A stretch of DNA of 62,185 nt from Gracilaria caudata (Eukaryota > Rhodophyta > Florideophyceae > Gracilariales > Gracilariaceae), in NCBI GenBank assembly GCA_030374735.1, contig JASCIV010000050.1:1-62185 (forward strand). Direction: 5' to 3'. Every line of letters begins with the position of its first letter. Positions within the stretch are counted from its first letter, which is position 1. Positions 1 through 10,276 of the stretch are shown here, piece after piece. The translations under genes and the position numbers were made by a program. The notes beneath the pieces are model-generated. The model was not told where the DNA came from. It saw only the letters and a program-made list of their open reading frames with translations, and made no database searches.

Positions 1-407
1 ACCTAGGCCTTGGTAATTAAACGTCTTGCATGTCAAAACAGTCTCTTATTTCGAAAAGAGACAAGGTTTTGCTTATTTAAAAAGGGCTATTGCTCGTTGA
101 CGTCTTTCTTGTTGGTACCCGTCATTGTGCACGAGTTTGAAAGTGCAGCTATCAGCGCTTTCGGGGTAAGATTGAAAACAGTTTTTGGATCCAAGGCTAT
201 TTCGGGGACTAGAAATGGTTTGGAACGGGCCTCACTGCATTGTTGCAGCAGCACGCCATCCAATGTGATTGGCTCCCAGAGCCACGGGGCTTGAGGAGAA
301 TGTGCGTAATCTCAACGAAGCTGAACTTGGTTGGCAACCCCCCTTCAACTCCCTCGTAAGGCGCACCAATCGGGTGTCAGAACACCGTGTTTGTGACCTT
401 CTCGAAC
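1..407. other. Gene-free left edge
   Basis: I see no convincing coding sequence. Open frames here lack ATG starts and recognisable domains. The stretch presumably includes the 5' leader of the Sec14-like gene that starts at 408. Confidence 0.5.
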
Positions 408-1352
408 ATGGCCTCCCAGCCCACGAATGACGTCTCTCATCTCGAACACAATGCCGCGCCGCCCACGGGCGTGTCCGCGATGCTGAGCACCTTTCGTTCA
501 ATATCCTCTAACACCGCCGTGGACACCGTCGCATGCGTGACTCGCGCAGATTTGTCTACTCCATTCGTACGTTCTGCAGAAGAGGAAGACAAACTGGTGG
601 AGACTCTTCGGCAGAATGCGTCACAATCTGGGAAGCAGGATGTTGCGAATGCGGACCGCTTCTGGTTACTGGCCGCACTAAGGGCAAGGAAAGGAGACGT
701 GGAACGCGCAGCAAAACTCATGTCAAACTTTTTAGCATGGCAACAAAGACTAGCTGCTTCTACTGATAGGGCGGAGCGTTTTCGCACTACGCAGAAGCAA
801 TTACAATCGCGCATCATATTTGTCACTGGACATACAGACAGGGATGGACGTCCCGTTATAAACGTCAGACTGCCTCGTCATGACCCTTCAACATACTCTG
901 CACTTGACACAGTAAGAACCCTGGGAACCGTAATGGAATGGACCATACGTACATATCCAGCCGCGCAGACCCATGGCGTTATCATATTACATGACTTTTC
1001 CAATCTTAGATTCCAGAACTTGGATCTCAGGCTACCTGGAGAAATGCAGAACGCTTTCACACAAACGTTTCCCATACGTGTTGCGGCAATTCTTATATGT
1101 CGTCCCCCTTTGCTCTTAAAAGGAATCATTAGTCTCGTCACATCAATCATGGGAAAGAAGCTTAAAGCGAGAATGCGCGCCATTGATGGAAAAGATAAGC
1201 ACATACTTGGAGAGTACTTGGCACCAGATCAGATCGTGGACGACATCAATATGGGTGGAACTGCCACATGGGGTTCAGCTCAACACTCTGAATGGGTTGA
1301 ACGCATCGGGAGAGAAGCACTCACTTGGCCTTATCCCACTCGAGGTGAGTGA
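408..1352 (+). CDS. Sec14-like CRAL-TRIO domain protein
   Basis: Predicted 314-aa lipid-transfer protein of the CRAL-TRIO/Sec14 family, which binds phosphoinositides or other lipids in a hydrophobic pocket and moves them between membranes. The N-terminal helical part (about residues 75-110, FWLLAALRARKGD onward) matches the CRAL-TRIO N segment. The lipid-binding lobe spans about residues 130-290 and contains GRPVINVRLPRHDP, HGVIILHDFSN and FPIRVAAILICRPPL, which fit the family's beta-strand core and its 'YP.R...I.NAP' region. The frame is open upstream to a GTG at 387, but the first ATG is at 408. No transmembrane segment is visible. The last codons contain CGAG|GTGAGT, which looks like a splice donor, so the true C-terminus could lie in an unseen exon; I kept the in-frame TGA. 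The family call is firm; the lipid specificity is unknown. Confidence 0.85.
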   Translation: MASQPTNDVSHLEHNAAPPTGVSAMLSTFRSISSNTAVDTVACVTRADLSTPFVRSAEEEDKLVETLRQNASQSGKQDVANADRFWLLAALRARKGDVERAAKLMSNFLAWQQRLAASTDRAERFRTTQKQLQSRIIFVTGHTDRDGRPVINVRLPRHDPSTYSALDTVRTLGTVMEWTIRTYPAAQTHGVIILHDFSNLRFQNLDLRLPGEMQNAFTQTFPIRVAAILICRPPLLLKGIISLVTSIMGKKLKARMRAIDGKDKHILGEYLAPDQIVDDINMGGTATWGSAQHSEWVERIGREALTWPYPTRGE

Positions 1353-3646
1353 TGTAAAACAATTTACGGCGTTGTGGGTACTTTATAACAGCTCATACGA
1401 ATATGTCGTTCTGCAGTTTGTTCGGGATGAGGTTACTCTTGGTAGTATTTTGTTGAGCGCAGTTCATAGAGTTGTAATCAGACTGTAACAAACACGTGCG
1501 GTGTCGGCTACGGAGCTCTTCATTTTCTATGTGATCATGAAAAGTACACAAAATAGTGGACCATTGGCAGAGTGCTTCTGGAGGGAACTTTAAATCTCTT
1601 TCATTCTGACTCTAGGCACCATTGTAAAGCACCTTTACGGCATCAAGGCCGACTGAAAACCCATGTGTGAGAAGTTGGAGGTGCGATGAGTTGAGTAGGT
1701 ACTCGACTCTCTAATGAACGAAATCGTTGGATATGAAGCAAAGCGAAAGTAGTGGATTCTGGCGGTGTTATGGTCTTAGTAGCCGTGAACGAAGACATGT
1801 GACTTTGAACAGATGCTCTCAGCCTGAGAGTCAGGTTTTTCCTTCTCACATCGGCCAATTAATCACAAGGCATTGAAGATGTACATTCCCATCCACAGGA
1901 ATTCAACTCCAACAAGGATTCCGAATACGAACTGACCAGAGGTTCTTGATCTCCAATCATCTCTCTTTTGCGTCTAGTCTTCAATGGAATGTTTCGCCTG
2001 ATTCCAATGAGCCACTCCGCAAGAAAAATAAGAAGTGGTTACAGCAAGAATGACAGCATAGTGGCATCTGAGAAGGAAGCCAGAAAAGCGTCTGATACCC
2101 CTGTGATGATGCGCGAAAGAGGGAGACACTCGAGTCCAATCAGACACCTGTCTGTTCGTTCAATTTACTGAATGCCCCGCTAGGCGCTTCAGCGGTCTTA
2201 CGGGGGGTTCTTGAGCGCCAATGCTGACAACCGGGGAGCAGCGCAACTGGATTGCGATTAGGGAGTGCTCTCCTCGGTCAAGATTGCAATTCGATGGGAA
2301 TACTTCTGTGCAATCAAGAGTAAGAGTGAACCGTTTCACATCAATTGATGCCATCAAGATGTATACGGAACGGCTTCAACCTCGTTCAGTTTTGGGACAT
2401 CGACATGGTTCAAGAGACACTGTTGCTGTCCAAGAGTGATAGTACATCAATCACTAAGAGGGCGAGAAGAGGTATATCACAAGTTGCACTAAAAAGACAT
2501 TTTAGAGACATAAACACATTTATCGAGACCTATATTGTAGTGGAACTTCCACTGTGGAAGGTAAACATTGCAATCGGGATTACGTTTTGGTTCAGGGATG
2601 GGAATTTGACGGAAGATTGCCTGGAACGATTGCAATCTCCTCATCGAAGTGTTTCCTTCCGTGTTCAGACTGTTGACAAACGGCCGCCGACGGTAGACCC
2701 GCCCGCAATAAAGGATTACAACTATCGAGGCTTATTTGACATTGAACAAATGCACCAGATAATCCCGCGGAGACGAGCACCCTTTGTACCAACGGTCTGC
2801 AAAGACGCTTTACTCTCGTGTCAAGGCAGACGCCAAATCAAAATACGGTGGTCTTGGCAAAAACTTCGCGGAGGCCCGTACTGAACTGTGCGGGACGTAC
2901 TATCAGATGTTTAAGGAGGAGAGAGAACATCAAGACCTGGCAGCAGACTGGGCCTTGTTTCGAGACACTAGACATGTAGATGCGCATCTGTGAATGAATC
3001 AGTGCATCTTTTGCAGTGAATGCTCGTGTGATACGAGTCGTACTCTTCATTTCGTGGCTGAACTCAACTGCAAGCGGGCTGATGAGTTCATCTTGTTAGT
3101 GGCAATTAAGTGCATGTTGGAGGGCTACTCAATGTACGCCTACTGATCATTACAAAACTTGCGTCTGGCAAAAGGTAATCCATTACACCCTACCTTAAAG
3201 GAAACTTAACGTTGCAACACGCCAAGCGCGAAGCTCAAGGACTGGGCTCAAACGGCATTCGAATTTTTGCCGGTTACTTGGGAGTGTGGCTGAGCCTAGA
3301 AAGAGCGCGGGAATGGTTGCAATGGATTCTTGGAACCGGTGGTAGCTGGTCAGAAATGTGATCTTGACTTTGCTGACATTACTGCCGAATTCCGTCTTGT
3401 TTGAGACGTGTGAGGTCGAGCAAACGTCAGCCGCTCTATTTGAGTTCTGCTTCTCTTTGCGAAACGTTCTAGGTGACCAGCCACTAGAGTTAGTCACTCT
3501 TCTTCATTCATTGTCTGCATTGTTTGTTGCATTAGTTGTGATGCACTGAAGCGAACGTACCCTTGTATGTTAATTTCGTTCAGCACTAGGTGCATTCTTC
3601 TTTGAGTAAATAATAATAATAACTTGTAAGAGAACGTCAGTCTCGT
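1353..3646. other. Gene-poor stretch, possible coding relics
   Basis: No recognisable gene in 2.3 kb. A short frame at 2784-2993 (+), rich in charged residues (KADAKSKYGGLGKNFAEAR), has coding-like composition but no ATG start and no family I recognise. An overlapping frame at 2345-2884 is less convincing. This could be a decayed element or an unrecognised multi-exon gene. Confidence 0.4.
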
Positions 3647-6391
3647 CTATTTTGCGTGGTCTTCACTTGAAGGGGCTCCAAGGTATCCTGTGAGGCGTAA
3701 GAGATCTCCGAAAACACCAGCAGCTGTGACATCTGCACCTGCACCGGGGCCTTGCACAACAAGAGGTTGTGCATTATAGCGCATCGTGCGGAACGACACA
3801 ATATTATCTGACCCTTGCAATCTTCCGAAGGGATGGCTCTCAGAATATCGACGAAGCTCCACAGCACATCTCTTGGTCTTGCAATCGACAACACCTACAT
3901 AACGCAACAGCTCTCCAGCTTCTTTGGCCTCGTTAGCCATGGATGTCAGTTCGCTGTCAAACTCGGGTAGACGCTGCATAAATTCTTCAACAGACACATC
4001 ACTTGCCTGCAACTCCCCTGGAACAAGACTTTTTACAGGCACTTGGTCCAGTTCAACCTTGATACCAATCTCCCTCGCGACGATCACCACCTTTCGAGCG
4101 ACGTCCATGCCACTCAGATCGTCTCGTGGATCGGGTTCGGTGTATCCGTTGGCCTTCGCTTTAGAGACAATTGCAGAGAAAGGTTCAGAGCCATCAAACT
4201 CGTTGAATATGAAACTCAGGGTTCCTGAGAAGATGCCTTCAATTTCCAAGAACTTATCACCAGTTCGTAGCAAATCACGAATCGATGATATGATTGGCAG
4301 ACCAGCCCCCACATTCGCTTCGTACAAGAAATGGGAGTTGAAGCGACGTTGGGCTGCCCTCATGGAACGGTAGTAATCCAGTGGTCCACTGTTCGCCTTC
4401 TTGTTAGGAGTAATGATATGAATACCTCTCTGAAGCCATTTCTCGTAATACGCTGAGACTTCTTCTGAGGCTGTGCAGTCGCAGATTACTGCATGCGGCA
4501 GTGCAGTATCCTGAATACGGTCAGCAAAAGCGTCCAAGTTGAGAGGCTCGGATTGGTCAGACTTGAGCAGGCCCTTCCAGGCTTGGTCATCAAGGTCTAT
4601 AGGTTCGCCAAATACCATTTTGCGGGATGTAGCAATACCTCTCACTCGCAAATCGACTGAGAATTGCTTCTCAAGCGTCTCAAGTTGGCTTTGGATCTGT
4701 TGCAGGAAAGCGCCACCAACAACTCCTGGCCCAATGAGCCCCAAAGACACAGTCTGATCAGAAAGATAGAAAGATGCGTGCGCTGCTCTCAGTGCCCGAC
4801 TCTCGCTCTTGGCGTCAACAACCACAGAAATATTATGTTCTGACGAGCCTTGAGCCATAGCAACGATATTAACGCCAGCTCTTGTCAGAGACGCAAACAA
4901 CCGGGAAGACACGCCCGGGCGTTGCTGCATCTGCTCGCCGACCATGGCCAGAATGCTGCAGTCAGGTATAGAGGACACAGTTGAGATGAGCCCATCAGTG
5001 AGCTCTGGCCTAAATGCCCGCCTGATAGATGTAGTGGCCACTTCGCGCTGTGCGGAGGGGATGGCTATGCAAATGGAAAACTCTGAACTAGCCTGAGCTA
5101 TGAGAATGACGGACACATGTTCAGAGAAGAGGGCCTCGAAGGCGCGAGACGCAATTCCAGGTACGCCGATCATCCCTGTACCCTCAATGTTGACAATGGA
5201 AACATCTTGGACTGTAGTAAAGCCCTTGACGCCCGCCATATCGCGGGTAGCGACGTCGTCCGCAATGGCACGGTCTGCCAAATGGTCAGTCTGCCGCACA
5301 AGAGTACCCGGGAAGGTCTGGTTGAATGTGTTTCTTATGCGCATGGGGATACTGCTTTCAATGATAGGTGCCATTGTGTCCGGATGCAAGACCTTTGCGC
5401 CGAAGTAAGCCAGCTCAGCAGCCTCTTTGTAGCTCATGTCCGGGATGACAATGGCGTCCTTGACGACGCGCGGGTCTGCAGAGTATACGCCATCAACGTC
5501 GGTCCAGATGTTAAGCTCGATAGCCGACAGGAGATTTGAAAACGCAGAGGCTGAATAGTCAGATCCGTTCCGGCCAAGGGTAGAAGGAACTCCCTCAAGG
5601 TCTTGACAGATATAGCCCGTAGCAATGACAATGTCGGTGGGGTTGGAGCGCAACCAGTCGTACAAAAGGGTCTTGCTGGGATCATTCAACACGATCTTTC
5701 GGTTCATGGAGGTCTCGCTGGGGCGAGCGATGAGCACATCGCGCGCATCCATCCACGAGCAGACGAGGCGATGTCGCGAGCGGCACAGAGCCCAGAGCAA
5801 CTGAGCGGACCACAGCTCGCCATGTCCGACGATGAGATCGCGGATACGGTCGGAGACTGAACGCGCGATCCATGTAGCCCTGAGAAGGTCAATGAGGTCC
5901 TTGATGTTCGCTGTAAGGGTCGCCAGAAAGGCGTCGCGCGCGTCGTCTGGAAGGAGCTGCTGCGCGAGACGGCGATGCTTCTCGGCAATAAGATCGAGCT
6001 GCTCAGCATAATGAGCATGAGGATCTCGCGATGCAGCGGCATTGACAACGGCATGCAGTGCATCGGTTATGCCAGACGCGGCGGACACGACGATGAGCAG
6101 CTTGGAGGGGGTGGCAGCAGAGGAGGCCGCAGAGGAGGCGACGATGCCAGCAACTCGGTCTATGCACTCGGCATTGGCAAGCGAGGAGCCGCCGAACTTA
6201 TGCACGGTCCAAGTGGACACGGGCGGCGCGGGCGGCGAGGAAGGCGCAGCGGGAGCAGGCGCGGGCATCGGGGGCGGCGGATCGCGGCGTGCGACTGCGA
6301 ACGGGACGCGCGACGGCAGACGCATGGCGCGCGAGACGGCGGCGGCGCGGGCGCGGGCGCGCAGCGGGAGGGGCGAGACAAAGGCGCTCAT
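3647..6391 (-). CDS. AK-HSDH: Bifunctional aspartokinase/homoserine dehydrogenase, plastid
   Basis: 914-aa fusion enzyme catalysing the first step (aspartate to aspartyl phosphate) and third step (aspartate semialdehyde to homoserine) of the aspartate pathway to Thr, Met and Ile. The order is a plastid transit peptide (about 1-60, starting MSAFVSPLPL, then Arg/Ala/Pro-rich), an aspartokinase domain (about 63-350) with KFGGSSLANAE and WTDVDGVYSADPR, two ACT-type regulatory repeats (about 395-545), and a homoserine dehydrogenase domain (about 555-910) with the nucleotide-binding LGLIGPGVVGG, the substrate-site region GIFSGTLSFIFN and EPDPRDDLSGMDVARK. The length matches plant and bacterial ThrA-type fusions. 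The frame opens at a GTG (6409), but the first ATG is 6391 and gives the better transit peptide. The ACT repeats suggest threonine feedback, as known for this family. It is divergent from the GGPPS gene, with about 430 bp between the starts. Confidence 0.97.
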   Translation of the reverse strand: MSAFVSPLPLRARARAAAVSRAMRLPSRVPFAVARRDPPPPMPAPAPAAPSSPPAPPVSTWTVHKFGGSSLANAECIDRVAGIVASSAASSAATPSKLLIVVSAASGITDALHAVVNAAASRDPHAHYAEQLDLIAEKHRRLAQQLLPDDARDAFLATLTANIKDLIDLLRATWIARSVSDRIRDLIVGHGELWSAQLLWALCRSRHRLVCSWMDARDVLIARPSETSMNRKIVLNDPSKTLLYDWLRSNPTDIVIATGYICQDLEGVPSTLGRNGSDYSASAFSNLLSAIELNIWTDVDGVYSADPRVVKDAIVIPDMSYKEAAELAYFGAKVLHPDTMAPIIESSIPMRIRNTFNQTFPGTLVRQTDHLADRAIADDVATRDMAGVKGFTTVQDVSIVNIEGTGMIGVPGIASRAFEALFSEHVSVILIAQASSEFSICIAIPSAQREVATTSIRRAFRPELTDGLISTVSSIPDCSILAMVGEQMQQRPGVSSRLFASLTRAGVNIVAMAQGSSEHNISVVVDAKSESRALRAAHASFYLSDQTVSLGLIGPGVVGGAFLQQIQSQLETLEKQFSVDLRVRGIATSRKMVFGEPIDLDDQAWKGLLKSDQSEPLNLDAFADRIQDTALPHAVICDCTASEEVSAYYEKWLQRGIHIITPNKKANSGPLDYYRSMRAAQRRFNSHFLYEANVGAGLPIISSIRDLLRTGDKFLEIEGIFSGTLSFIFNEFDGSEPFSAIVSKAKANGYTEPDPRDDLSGMDVARKVVIVAREIGIKVELDQVPVKSLVPGELQASDVSVEEFMQRLPEFDSELTSMANEAKEAGELLRYVGVVDCKTKRCAVELRRYSESHPFGRLQGSDNIVSFRTMRYNAQPLVVQGPGAGADVTAAGVFGDLLRLTGYLGAPSSEDHAK

Positions 6392-6819
6392 GGAGATGCG
6401 ACGGCGCACTGCTCTGCACGGCGAGGGGGAGCAACTGCAGCTCGGTTGCGCGATGCATCATGAAATGACGATCTGCATCAACGGATGCATGCCATGATGC
6501 CAGCGGAGAGTGCATCGAGATTGGCGCATGTGGCCGCGCGCTGGAACACGTGTGCACGTGCCGCGCGCCGCGCGGATGGCATCGGATTGGCGCCTGTGTG
6601 ACGTCGACGCGCCACGACGGACGCGGCGATCGCGGAGTTCCGGAGGTGCGCGCTGCGCTGCCCGCGCGCGTCGTTGGCGCTTTTGCAGCCGCTCATTGCG
6701 CTGCCATGCGCTTCGCGTCGGTCGCGCTCTTCCCCGCTTTGTACGCGCCATGCTCAAGACATGTGCACCTCCGCCGTTGTCTGCGGACGACGTCGCTTTC
6801 CTCAGCAAGTAGTTCCGAA
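6392..6819. promoter_or_regulatory. Divergent promoter region, CACGTG boxes
   Basis: This GC-rich spacer separates the divergent AK-HSDH and GGPPS genes. It contains two CACGTG E-box/G-box hexamers 2 bp apart (6547-6552 and 6555-6560). Near the AK-HSDH side, 6449-6520 has a cluster of GATGCA/TGCATC words. An in-frame ATG at 6706 could extend GGPPS. The regulatory role is inferred from position. Confidence 0.5.
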
Positions 6820-7896
6820 ATGGTTGCGCCCTCCTTCGCCCCATCCGTCCCGCTTGCCGCGCCGCGTCGTGTCGCGCGTAAGCCGCGCACGCCGCGCACC
6901 GCCACTGCGCCTGTCGCGGTGGCGCAGCGACGCGTGACACCGCCGACGCAGACTGCCCCGCCGACACATGCTGCGCCGCACACGCAGCCGCTTTCTGCGG
7001 TGGCGTTGCGCGAGTATCTGGTCGAGAAGAAGATGCTGGTCGACAAAGAGTTGGAGAAGTGTTTGCAGCTTACTGACACTCGCACTGAGACGTTGGTTAA
7101 ATCAATGCGCTACTCGTTGTTGGCAGGTGGTAAGCGCATTCGCCCCATTCTTGCCATTGCCGCCTTTCAGATGTTTGCGGGCACGCGTGCCGACCTGGCG
7201 CCTGTCATGCCGGCCGCGCTTGCCGTCGAGATGATTCATACCATGAGTCTTATCCACGATGACCTGCCCAGCATGGACAACGACGATTTCCGTCGCGGCA
7301 AGCCCACCAACCACAAAGTGTACGGCGAAGACATTGCAATTCTGGCGGGCGATGCCTTGCTTTCGTATGCCTTCGAGTACGTTGCGCGCAACACCCACTC
7401 GGTCGACCCGGCGCGCGTCATCGAGGTGCTCGCGTTGCTTACCAACAGCGTTGGCCCGCACGGACTGGCCGGTGGACAGGTCATGGATATCAAGTCTGAG
7501 GGTCGTTCCGATATCTCTATTGACACCCTCACCTGGATTCATACCCACAAGACCGCCGCCCTGCTACGCGTCAGCTGCGCATGCGGCGCTATTCTCGGCG
7601 GGGCCACCAAGGACGATGTACGCCGAGTAAGCGAATTTGCCGTTAAGACGGGGCTGGCCTTCCAGATTGCCGACGACGTGCTGGACGTCACGCAGAGCAC
7701 TGAGGTGCTCGGGAAGACCGCTGGAAAGGATCTCGCCACCGACAAGGCCACGTATCCGAGGCTGCTGGGTTTGGATGGATCGAAGCAGCAAGCGCGAACA
7801 CTCATCCAACAGGCGAAGAAGAGTCTTGCGCCCTATGGTGAACGCGCCCATACGCTCTTCGCACTTGCCGATTTCATCATTTCTCGCAATAACTAG
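6820..7896 (+). CDS. GGPPS: Geranylgeranyl diphosphate synthase, plastid
   Basis: 358-aa trans-isoprenyl diphosphate synthase that condenses isopentenyl diphosphate with allylic diphosphates to C20-PP, the precursor of carotenoids, phytol and quinone side chains. The first Asp-rich motif is DDLPSMDNDDFRRG and the second is DDVLDVT; GGKRIRP (IPP binding) and GGQVMDIKSEG are also present. The spacing DDxxxxD of the first motif is typical of bacterial/plant type II GGPPS. The N-terminus MVAPSFAPSVPL, followed by a basic Pro/Arg/Thr-rich stretch, looks like a red-algal transit peptide, so I chose the ATG at 6820. The in-frame ATG at 6706 would add 38 residues and cannot be excluded. It is divergent from AK-HSDH and convergent with UFD1. 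Chain length (C20 rather than C15) is inferred from the overall plastid GGPPS resemblance. Confidence 0.93.
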   Translation: MVAPSFAPSVPLAAPRRVARKPRTPRTATAPVAVAQRRVTPPTQTAPPTHAAPHTQPLSAVALREYLVEKKMLVDKELEKCLQLTDTRTETLVKSMRYSLLAGGKRIRPILAIAAFQMFAGTRADLAPVMPAALAVEMIHTMSLIHDDLPSMDNDDFRRGKPTNHKVYGEDIAILAGDALLSYAFEYVARNTHSVDPARVIEVLALLTNSVGPHGLAGGQVMDIKSEGRSDISIDTLTWIHTHKTAALLRVSCACGAILGGATKDDVRRVSEFAVKTGLAFQIADDVLDVTQSTEVLGKTAGKDLATDKATYPRLLGLDGSKQQARTLIQQAKKSLAPYGERAHTLFALADFIISRNN

Positions 7897-8274
7897 CGCT
7901 CAACGGCGCCCAGACTGCTTGCTCTTGTTCACTACTGTCTATGTAAACACGCACTTCTCATTCACATTCACGCTGAGCTAGTTTGTTTCCCCCCAAAGGC
8001 CAATGTTTATGTGTGCAATTCAGTCAGTCGTCTTCACGCGATGCCTCTGTGCACTTCTACATTCTCTCAAAGCGCGCGTACCTTCGTACATGATACAAGC
8101 GTCGTTACTGTCGTGATAGATCTGCATGTCCTCATCAAGTGCTGCTCCCCGTCTTTGTAACGGTCTTTCAGTCAAAGCAACGCCAGGCCACAAATAAGTT
8201 ATCCATGTGCACGTGCTCAAAAATAATTCTACACATCTTGGGCTACACCTTTACCAAAGCGATGTTGGACCAAC
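7897..8274. other. Convergent 3' spacer between GGPPS and UFD1
   Basis: No gene seen. It holds both 3' untranslated regions and one exact TACCTTCGTA motif. Confidence 0.6.
8079..8088 (+). promoter_or_regulatory. TACCTTCGTA recurrent motif, copy 1
   Basis: Exact 10-mer found five times in the window (both strands counted). This copy lies between the 3' ends of GGPPS and UFD1. Function unknown. Confidence 0.4.
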
Positions 8275-9231
8275 CTATCTCAATGATCTACCTTGGCCAC
8301 CGAACGCCACGAACGGCTTTTTCTCCTTGTCCTCGTCTTTGTTCTTCGACGCATCGTCTGCAGAAGACGCTGAAGAAGGGCCGCCAAACACCAAACCCGC
8401 GCTCTTCGCGCTGGTTTTAAGTGTCTGTCCGGAACCGGGAAACAGCGGCCGTTGAGGGGGCTTGTCGTCGTCGCTAGAGTCACTGTCGTCGTCTACCGGC
8501 ACCCTTTTCTTCAACATTTCTAACCGATCCTTCAGTCGCATGGATGGATCGTTGTTAGATTGACCCATCTGTATACCTGCACTTGGTCGTCCTGGTACAT
8601 TGACGGGTTTGGGCGCTTCCGGCTCCACATAGTCTTTCGGGGCGGCGAACTCGACGTTGACGTCCGTCTCGATAATTGATATGGCATCGCCCGGTGCCAC
8701 TTCCAACACGTCAATGTAGTAAACCTTGTTGTTATAGTTGATTGCGATTGAGTCGCCCTTTGTGAGGCATGTGAAATTTCGAAGGGTAGCCTCTAAGACG
8801 GCCTTCGGGTTAAAGATCTTGAGAAAGTCGGAGGTTTGTGGCTGGAACTTGACGAAGTTTCCTTTGGGAAGATTTGCATTTCGTATAGTGATCATACCAC
8901 CTTCAGCTACTAACAGGTTTTGCATAAGCCAGTACGGCACGTTGGCATGGCCTTCCTCGGCGATAAACTCCTGCACGCCACAATGAGTCTTGCGACCTTG
9001 ACGCGATTCCAACTGGAATAGCATAGGAAACGCAATATTGAGCCGCGCCAAATAATCGAGCGCTGATGGAGGTAGAACGATTTTGTCACCATTTTCCAGC
9101 TCGGATTTGTCTATGAACGAAACAGGGTAACAACGGAACTGGCGAGTGAACGCCCCAGGCGGTGCCGCAGCCTGTTCATAAGAATCATCTCCAAAGTTGC
9201 CTCCGAACGGAAATCCGTTTCCGCCCCACAT
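8275..9231 (-). CDS. UFD1: UFD1, ubiquitin-binding p97/Cdc48 cofactor
   Basis: 318-aa homologue of Ufd1, which with Npl4 recruits p97/Cdc48 to ubiquitylated substrates in ER-associated and chromatin-associated degradation. The UT3 domain covers about residues 25-205, from FRCYPVSFIDKSELENGDK through the paired double-psi barrel and mixed fold to YIDVLEVAPGDAISIIETD. The C-terminal tail is low-complexity and carries two SHP-type p97-binding boxes: LFPGSGQTLK around residue 270 and FVAFGGQGRSL at the very end, matching the F-x-G-x-G-x-x-L consensus. The ATG at 9231 starts a glycine-rich leader (MWGGNGFPFGG). The length fits the family (about 300-360 aa). An algal copy could alternatively be the symbiont-derived ERAD version known from secondary algae, but no bipartite signal is present, so I call it the host gene. 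Confidence 0.96.
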   Translation of the reverse strand: MWGGNGFPFGGNFGDDSYEQAAAPPGAFTRQFRCYPVSFIDKSELENGDKIVLPPSALDYLARLNIAFPMLFQLESRQGRKTHCGVQEFIAEEGHANVPYWLMQNLLVAEGGMITIRNANLPKGNFVKFQPQTSDFLKIFNPKAVLEATLRNFTCLTKGDSIAINYNNKVYYIDVLEVAPGDAISIIETDVNVEFAAPKDYVEPEAPKPVNVPGRPSAGIQMGQSNNDPSMRLKDRLEMLKKRVPVDDDSDSSDDDKPPQRPLFPGSGQTLKTSAKSAGLVFGGPSSASSADDASKNKDEDKEKKPFVAFGGQGRSLR

Positions 9232-10276
9232 CTCGCAAACGGTAGGAAAAAGGAACGACGCTTAGGGGGGTGGTACAGAACAAATACTGAGGTGAGAGAG
9301 TGTGAGATTCAGCTGCTGCGAATGAAGATTAAGGGCTTTGCGTCGACGATGACTGAAGGTTGGAATGGTGATTACGACGTTTGGCCTCGGTACCTAGTGC
9401 TCCGGGGAAGGCAGCAAGAGGGGCGGGTTGGTCTTATCTAGTCCGTCGCAGCTCCGGGACGGGACGAGGAGCTGGCGTCCAGTGCAGGGGGACCCCAAAA
9501 AGTACACAACGATAGCCATGGCGCATGCATACGTGGTGTGCTGTGTATGGTCTGATGCATCAGGGCAACATGATGAAGCCGACGAACCAGCGTTCAGCGT
9601 GGAGGGTAATGTGCATGACAATAACCACATTGTGGCACATTGTGCCACAATGTGTTATTGCTTTTGCCAAAAATGGAAATACACACCAAAAATTTAAATT
9701 TGTGCTTGACCAAGCGAAGTAGTCTAGGAAGGTACAAGACGACCGCCGCGTCTGGGTGCATCAAGTCTTGCTGTGAAGATACGGGGCGAGGCCGTGTCTT
9801 CACCAGGATACTCTTGAGAAAGCCTCGATCGAAGTTTATATTCACAGATCTCTGTCGTTTCCAAGGTGCCTCCGTCCACCATCGTGTGGAAACCAATGAG
9901 TAAAACTATTGCAGCGAAAACAAGTATTGTTTCTTTGCCAAATATTAAGCTCCCAAACAGTTTCGTATCGGTAAGTTTTACATGCGTCTCCAATTTTCCG
10001 GTCGGGATCGATTCAGTTCCGGTGCACTTCCGACATGATGAATCAATGCCTCAAAGAGGAGAGCCTATTTTACAATGCCGTGAGGATCCAAAACAATGCA
10101 ACAACTTTCTGAAATGACGTTCACAACTGATGAGTCCGCCCGCCCTCGGCAGTTTCCATCGGTATCAAGGACTGACAGTTTTTTATTGCTGTTTTGTCTT
10201 GTACTCGTGTGTGGTGCGTCTTCAAGGCCTGACCTGACATTAGGTTTATCTTGCCGGACGTTTAATTCGTACTTAA
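9232..10276. other. Gene-free spacer upstream of UFD1 and HEMK2
   Basis: Over 1 kb with no supportable gene. A minus-strand frame at 9724-9993 encodes a hydrophobic segment but begins at TTG. The main structure is a strong hairpin at 9619-9660. A CTGATGCATCAG palindrome lies at 9552-9563. Confidence 0.55.
9619..9660. repeat. Long hairpin/inverted repeat
   Basis: The arms CACATTGTGGCAC (9626-9638) and GTGCCACAATGTG (9642-9654) pair perfectly around a 3-nt loop ATT. After a single bulged C (9625), pairing continues with CAATAA/TTATTG, giving 19 paired positions. It sits about 390 bp upstream of the UFD1 start. Confidence 0.8.

Noticed and set aside
1183..1488. Frame continuing past the Sec14-like stop
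   Set aside because: It is in another phase. A GTGAGT at the end of the gene could be a donor, but no matching exon was found.
9724..9993. Minus-strand frame with one hydrophobic segment
   Set aside because: It starts at TTG with no ATG before the hydrophobic part, and I recognise no family.
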